Below, piece by piece: positions 58,246-64,000 of a stretch of 64,000 nucleotides of DNA (positions are counted from its first letter, which is position 1; every line of letters starts with the position of its first letter). The stretch is taken from assembly GCF_905475465.1 (NCBI RefSeq), contig NC_062241.1, positions 5,642,001-5,706,000 on the forward strand, in the 5' to 3' direction. This DNA is from Pieris napi. Its lineage: Eukaryota > Arthropoda > Insecta > Lepidoptera > Pieridae. The notes under the pieces are model-generated. The model had not been told where the DNA came from. It saw nothing but the letters and a program-made list of their open reading frames with translations, and did not search any database. Position numbers and translations under genes: made by a program.

Positions 58246-61200
58246 ATGACTACCTCGTCAGAAGATGTGTTGCTTAGTGTAAACCATGTGCGTTATAAAA
58301 AGGGCGATGGGACATTGTATGTAATGAATCAAAGACTAGCCTGGATGCTTGAAAATCGAGACACCGTTGCTGTATCTCATAAATATGCTGATATTAAAAG
58401 TAAGAAATACTTAACTTTTAAAATGTTATCAAGATAGCTAGAAAAGTTGGAATGTCAAACACCCCAATAGTCATTCATTGGCAATCCTTACTCAAAGTAA
58501 TCATGTGTAATTTTACTATACTAAACATATGAGACATAGTATATTTTATAAGTTATAATAATAAGTTATATATAATAAATTTAAATCGTACATTAAAGTA
58601 AAACTGCTTGCTAAGGCTTATTATAATATAAATGAATATTTAAACGATCCTAGTGCTTGGATATGAGTTGCTCCAGTATATATTATAGGTAACACGACTG
58701 AATCTCTCGGCTGCATTTCCAGACTCTGGGGCGATCGTCAACATCCACGACTGTTTTAATGTAAAGTGGGAACAAACCGTGATCCATGTGGTATCCAATT
58801 ATTTCAGTATTATTATTATTTTCTTATGTAGCCAAGTCCACATTTCAAGGATCGTCATGCTCGCTTAAATGTCATTGCTTGTGGCGGCGTCCATGCGTCG
58901 GGTTGTCTCTCTCCCTAAAATATGGCGAGGGGGCCGATGGCTGGCCATGCGTCATACTCGTGAACGGGTGCTGCTTGTGGTGACTGGTCGTACTTGAATT
59001 CGTGTATGCGGTGATGTTAATTATTTCGACTATGTGTTTGCGTGTTGTTCCCACGAGAATGTAAGTGCGTGCTCCTATTTCACCATGCCTCCTGCTGATA
59101 GGGGACAAGTCTTTGTTTTTATTTATGTTCTTATTATTAATTACTTAAAATGTCATGTGGAACATGGTGTAATGGTTGCAGCTCCTTACAAACGTTGTGT
59201 AAAAAAAAAAAAAAAAAAAAACATGGCGATTAAAAAGAGTGGCGGAGAGTTTATTGCCAGTTCTTCTCTTCCGTTCTACGCCCTTGATTTGAGAACTGGC
59301 AGTAAATGTAAAATTAGAAGCATTAATATTTATATCTTTAATGACGAATCACAAGTGTACATTGTGTTACCTACGTGAATAAATGATTTTTGAATTTGAA
59401 TTTGAATTTGAATTTGAAGTCTATTCAATTAGCATTTGTGTATACTAAAATTATAACACAAAGGAATTAGTTGATACTTACTAAGTAAGATAATATATAC
59501 TGTGTTTATTACAGCTCAAAAAATATCTCCTGCTGGTAAACCAAAAGTGCAATTACAAGTGGTATTGCATGATGGCACTTGTTCAACTTTTCATTTTGTT
59601 AACTCTGCTGGAGCAGAAGCACAGGCTAAAGACAGGGATAAAGTCAAGATGTTGTTACAGAATCTTCTTCCTAAATTTAAGAGACAAATAGATGGAGAAT
59701 TAGAAATGAAATCTAGGTACTTTATTCAAAAAATGAAAATATATTATTTATGTTTAAATTTGTATATAAATATAAATGAATGAATGAATATGTGTAAAAA
59801 AATCATAAGTAAAACAATAAGAAGATATTATTTTATATTTCAATAACATAAATTTGGTACAGCTTTAATTTTGTAATTGTATTAATAGTATATTTATAAA
59901 TCCTCATATACTTATGGAGTCAAAATAAATCTAAATTATAATTTTCTAAATTTGTTCCATCACAATTATAAATACTGTTTTAGCAAATCTGCAAAGCATT
60001 CAATGGATAAATTTATCTGTTACCTAAACATTTTTATTTCAGGTTATTATCATTACATCCTATTTTGAAGCATTTATATGAAGACTTAGTTATATCGAAA
60101 GTTATTAATAGTGAAGAATACTGGAATACACCAACATTAAAACACTATACAGAATCTACTAATTTGAAGCAAGAAGCTGGTAAGTTATGATAGACATGCA
60201 TTATCAACAGCTGTTGGGGCCCCGGGTCTAATATCTCTTACATTAAGTATATCAGTTTGAGAATTGTACAACATCTCTCAGCTCTCTCAACTACAATACA
60301 CAAAACACACCCTTACCTAAAACCAAATTGACACTCTAGACGATTAGACACAGTTTTATATTTTTTATGTGTCAAGCCATCTGGAATAAAATATTCTGCC
60401 AGGAGTCATATCTAAGACTACCAGTTTATATGTATAAAAATATAAAGCTGTTACTAAAAAGCTGAAATGGAAAAGAGATATTTGTTATAAATGATTAAAA
60501 GCAAATTAAGCTAATAAATCTATACTTTTATAGGTGTATCAGGAGCATTTTTAGCAGATATTCAGCCACAAACTGATGGCTGTAATGGTCTTAAATACAA
60601 TCTCACACAAGATATTATAGATGCAATATTTAAAACATACCCGGCTGTGAGGAAGAAACATGTAGATTATGTTCCTAATAAAATGACTGAGGCCGAGTTT
60701 TGGACTAAGTTTTTTCAATCACATTATTTTCATAGGTAAGTTAAGAATTAATTTAAAACCTGTTAAGAAAGACACACTTGTTTCATTTTTTATCTGTATA
60801 TAAATCTACAGAAAAATATTTGACCATGTGTAGATCAGATTTTGATGAAAATGTGCGCTAGTCTTAAATGTGTAAAACCACTGCATTCTTAAAGTTTCTA
60901 GCACAATAAATCTTTAATAAAACAACCCACCATGTTTATGGGGTCATTGCAACAAATACAAACTTTCCTGAACAGAATTCTTTTTCTCTTTTATTTAAGC
61001 ATGAGTTTTTTTATATTTTCAGGGATCGTATAGCATCATCATCAAGTAAAGATCTGTTTGGAGAGTGTGCCAAAATGGATGATCACGCGATCGCGTCCGC
61101 AATGAAACACACTACCTTAGATCTCACAGTGAGTGGTAGTTCACTTTGTTCCTAAGTATATCATAAATTTAATCTCAGTTAAACAATGTTCTGTGTTCAT

Positions 61201-63740
61201 TTGGATCTCGACAAACTACAGGAGTTGATATTATCTGTATATGGAATTAAAAATGTGTACATAAAATCTTTTACAGCTAATAAATATCAATGTTATAATT
61301 TTATATACAATCTGCAATATAGATTTTTCATTTTCTTGATAAATTAGAAATCTTAAACAATTCGCAAAATTTAATCTTAATCTTAAGGCACAATAATGTT
61401 TATTCATTTGTATGTAGTAAAAACACAATACATATCATATATTCTTATCATGTATTCTTTATTAGTTTAGTTTGTTTTTTGTTCCTGATAAGTTTCCTTT
61501 TCTAAACAATTAAATGTAATACATGTATTTTTGCACTTCTTGCCTTTCTTATGTAATTTAATACTTTTTTTTTTCTCACAGTGGTTGCCTGGAAGAGATC
61601 GCTCGAAAGCGATAAGGCCGCCAGTTGCTCTCCTTTTTATTTAATTATGTCAATTGTACTATATTAATGTATATGCAACGAAGTGTTAATAAATAAATAA
61701 ATAAATTGCAAAACATTTTATTCAATAAAATTAAATGTAACTTGTAATAGGTTAATGATGTTAGTAAGAATGTCAATTGTTTTAATGAACTATTGTTTGT
61801 TTTCAGGTTGATTTAGCACACTTTGCAGAACCAGTTCCCCTATTACCTGATGATGAATACACAGAAAAAGAAAAGGACAGTAATTCCATTCATCGCAGCA
61901 TGATAAAACGGTTTAACCAACACTCAATTATGGTAATCAGAATTATGTAAGCATAGACGGCGCATTGGTCTAGTCGTACCCCTGACTGTGAATCCATGGG
62001 TCCCGGGTTCGATCTCCGGCTGAGACAAACATCGATGTGATGAGCATTTGCTGTTGTACTTAGGTCTTGGGTGTTTAAATATGTATTTATATGTGTATCT
62101 ATCTATAATATGTATGTATATCCATTGCCTATTACCCATAACACAAGCTTCACCAGCTTAGCATGGGACTAGGTCAATTGGTGTGAATTGTCCAATCATA
62201 AAATGATTTTAAACAAATTTGTTACTACTGTTTTTTATTAAAGATATTTGTGACATGTACTACTTCAATTTTTTTAGATTTCTGTGTGTTTACATATCGT
62301 AAAAGCTTGATTTTTGCGTTTTTTTAATTCTATTAATTTATTTTGACAGGTGCTTAAAGCTAGTCACAAAAGTTCAAGCAGTAGTAACAATAAATCAACA
62401 AATAATAACAAAGTTGAAAACGGCGTTAAAGAGGCAAACGGCATAGACAAGCGATCAACGGATGAGAGTGAACCCGTAGACAAGAAAAGGAGGATGTTAG
62501 AAAAAATTAAATATGAAGACTTGGACGATGAGGATGATAGTAATCGTGCGCCGGAGTTGAAATTGTCTAAGGTACATTCTATCTAAATATATCATACTTA
62601 TTTGATTACAGTCAGGTCTTTGCCCAAAAATATTTGATTCGAATAGACCGATGTAGGCTCATTTCATATGTATATCTTTAGTTACAATCTCGTATTGAGA
62701 ATTGTCAAATATGTCCATTGTCCATCTTCATATATAGTGCCCTGTAAACGATCAAATTGTTTGTCAAATTTTACGTGTTTGTCAAATTATTTGATAGTGT
62801 ACTGCTGTGTTTGAGGCGTTTGTCAAACAATCTACGTGTTTGTCGTGTTTGATGAAAATCTGGATCGATGTCGAGTTTGACAAACAGGTTTGAACGTGTA
62901 CGGCGGTGTTTGTCAAACAAAATCTCACTCGTTGTATTGACATCATGGAGGACGCTACGCTCAGTGACGATATGAGTGGCAATATTACGAACAAAGAATT
63001 TACGTTGCATTTCATATCTGTTTATCGTAATATGCCGATGTTATGGAAAAAAAATTAAAAGATTAAATGGACAAGAACAAGAGAATTTATCTCTTAATTT
63101 TGTCTTCTTTGTTTTGTCTTGATACACAGTGCTAGAGTCAATGCCAAAATGTTATCTGAATTACTCATTGTAAGCGCTCGGCACGGCGACGTCACGTCAC
63201 GAAAGGAGAAACCAGAATCTACTAGAAATTTTACAAATTTGTTTGATATTTGGTTTGATCGTCTAAGCTATTGTTTGATGAAAACGTGAAGTTTGACAAA
63301 CAAATTTGTCAAGCAAATTTGATCGTTTACAGGGCACTTAAGAAAAATGGTTTGACAGCTTTTGCAATTACTGTAATATGGGTCTTAGACCCAAAAACAA
63401 TGACGCTTCTTAGGCACTAGACTTTTTTTCAAAAGATATATGTTATCTGAAAACGTAGTATTATAATGATATCTTATATATTTGTATATATTACCATACA
63501 CAACTATCGTTACAGTTGACGTGTTAACAATAATGTCGAAACTTGATAAATTAATGTAAATAATATATAGAAAACTTTGACACATCTTATACAGTCTCAT
63601 CTCACACAGATTTTTTTTCACGTTTTATTATTTTTTTATAGGTAGAACGGTATTTATTAGGTCCATCTTCACAAGTAACACAATCTACATCAAGTAGTAA
63701 TAACCCACCGCCACTATCAGCGTTGTCGTCTATATGTCAG
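58246..63740 (+). CDS. GTF2H1: TFIIH core subunit p62 / Tfb1 (N-terminal 416 codons; continues beyond window)
   Basis: Eight exons are visible: 58246-58399, 59515-59716, 60043-60179, 60534-60735, 61023-61128, 61807-61932, 62350-62571 and 63642-63740, all joined in frame (416 codons). p62 is a core subunit of TFIIH, needed for transcription initiation and nucleotide-excision repair. The PH-like domain is seen as MTTSSEDVLLSVNHVRYKKG, ADIKTQKISPAGKPKVQLQ and LLPKFKRQIDGELEMKSR. Two BSD-domain regions follow: HPILKHLYEDLVISKVINSE with EYW, and KMTEAEFWTKFFQSHYFH. Exon 7 adds a Ser/Asn/Lys-rich linker (NNKSTNNNK). The C-terminal 130 or so residues of a typical p62 lie past 64000. Introns hold SINEs and an inverted-repeat element. 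Confidence 0.93.
59150..59415 (+). mobile_element. SINE/LINE 3'-end retroposon with (TTTGAA)n tail
   Basis: The segment begins with an A-box-like TGGTGTAATGGTTGCAGC, has an A21 run at 59202-59222, a body (GGCGGAGAGTTTATTGCCAG) and a tail GAATAAATGATTTTTGAATTTGAATTTGAA. A hexamer tail of this kind is typical of lepidopteran LINE-derived retroposons. It lies in GTF2H1 intron 1. Confidence 0.6.
61582..61712 (+). repeat. Common lepidopteran retroposon fragment
   Basis: GTGGTTGCCTGGAAGAGATC and CGATAAGGCCGCC, followed by (AAAT)n near 61693, match from memory a very common moth and butterfly repeat 3' end. It lies in GTF2H1 intron 5. Confidence 0.5.
61951..62203 (+). mobile_element. tRNA-derived SINE (second family)
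   Basis: GGCGCATTGGTCTAGTCGTA is an A-box region and GGGTTCGATCTCCGGC a B-box. Its body differs from the SINEs at 13336 and 41965, so it is another family. It sits 19 bp after GTF2H1 exon 6. Confidence 0.75.
62737..63339 (+). mobile_element. Inverted-repeat DNA element with MADF-like remnant
   Basis: The ends GTGCCCTGTAAACGATCAAA and (reverse complement) GTGCCCTGTAAACGATCAAA are identical for 20 bp and inverted similarity continues. Repeated TTTGTCAAA motifs fill both arms. Inside, near 62945-63058 on the + strand, a short frame reads MEDATLSDDMSGN followed by EFTLHFISVYRNMPMLWKK, like the start of a MADF DNA-binding domain as found in PIF/Harbinger accessory proteins. It is broken by stops. 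It lies in GTF2H1 intron 7. Confidence 0.65.
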
Positions 63741-64000
63741 GTAATATATTTATTAAATATGTATAATACAATATTGATATCTAGCTTAAGAGTTCTAAAA
63801 TACGTAAAACGGAACGTCGGATTATTTGGCGGTCTATTGGACTAGAAAAAAGAACAAGCAAATGAAGTGTTTCGTTATTAATATTGTCAAATTTCCGAAT
63901 TATTTTCATTGCGCCTCTATTTGCATCTAATATGGACTCTTTCCCATCTTAAAAGGAACTCAAGAATATAGGTGCATATTCTCATTTGTATCTCAAGTCA
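63741..64000 (+). other. GTF2H1 intron 8 (partial)
   Basis: It starts with a GTAATA donor after CAG. No further exon is seen before the window ends. Confidence 0.6.

Noticed and set aside
59034..59378. 114-codon ORF with a poly-Lys run
   Set aside because: The Lys run is the A21 tract of a retroposon in GTF2H1 intron 1.
62771..63015. Two minus-strand ORFs of 77-79 codons
   Set aside because: They lie in repeat arms of the inverted-repeat element. The better protein-like frame there is on the + strand.

Overview
Organism. This is AT-rich nuclear DNA of an insect, most likely a moth or butterfly (Lepidoptera). Genes have GT-AG introns. There is a tandem array of insect gustatory-receptor-like genes, tRNA-derived SINEs and short repeat fragments of lepidopteran type, an RTE-type LINE, a BEL/Pao retrotransposon with an envelope-like domain, and many MITEs. 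No species is assigned. Layout 1-35540: a tandem array of gustatory receptor (Gr) genes on the + strand. I reconstructed the exons by hand because most are too short to show as long ORFs. There are five type-A genes: A1 (last exon only), A2, A3, A4 and A5. Each complete one has four exons with intron phases 0, 0 and 1, and encodes 348 or 352 residues. One divergent but intact type-B gene (351 residues) lies between A3 and A4 with the same exon plan. Relics of type-B genes precede A2, A3 and A5, and two further 5'-exon relics lie at 12.1 kb and 35.3 kb. This suggests that an A+B gene pair was once part of the duplicated unit. A2, A4 and A5 each carry a different private transposon in an intron: an RTE LINE fragment in A2, an apparently recent full-coding BEL element in A4, and a 2-kb inverted-repeat element in A5. 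No exon is hit. An older TA-flanked MITE is shared by intron 3 of all copies. Layout 35541-40200: gene-poor DNA with a near-perfect 103-bp-arm hairpin and two adjacent MITEs. Layout 40226-63740: a housekeeping block of four conserved genes in alternating orientation. STK40 (-) has seven exons, including a C-terminal exon far downstream. It is head-to-head with AFG3L2 (+), the mitochondrial m-AAA protease. AFG3L2 is tail-to-tail with TAF3 (-), a TFIID subunit with histone fold and PHD finger. TAF3 is separated by a broken mariner and a decayed coding-like stretch from GTF2H1 (+), the TFIIH p62 subunit, of which eight exons are visible and which runs off the window. How they work together. The Gr array is a receptor family under birth-and-death evolution. 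TAF3 and GTF2H1 are both subunits of the RNA polymerase II pre-initiation machinery, but nothing here shows that they are co-regulated.
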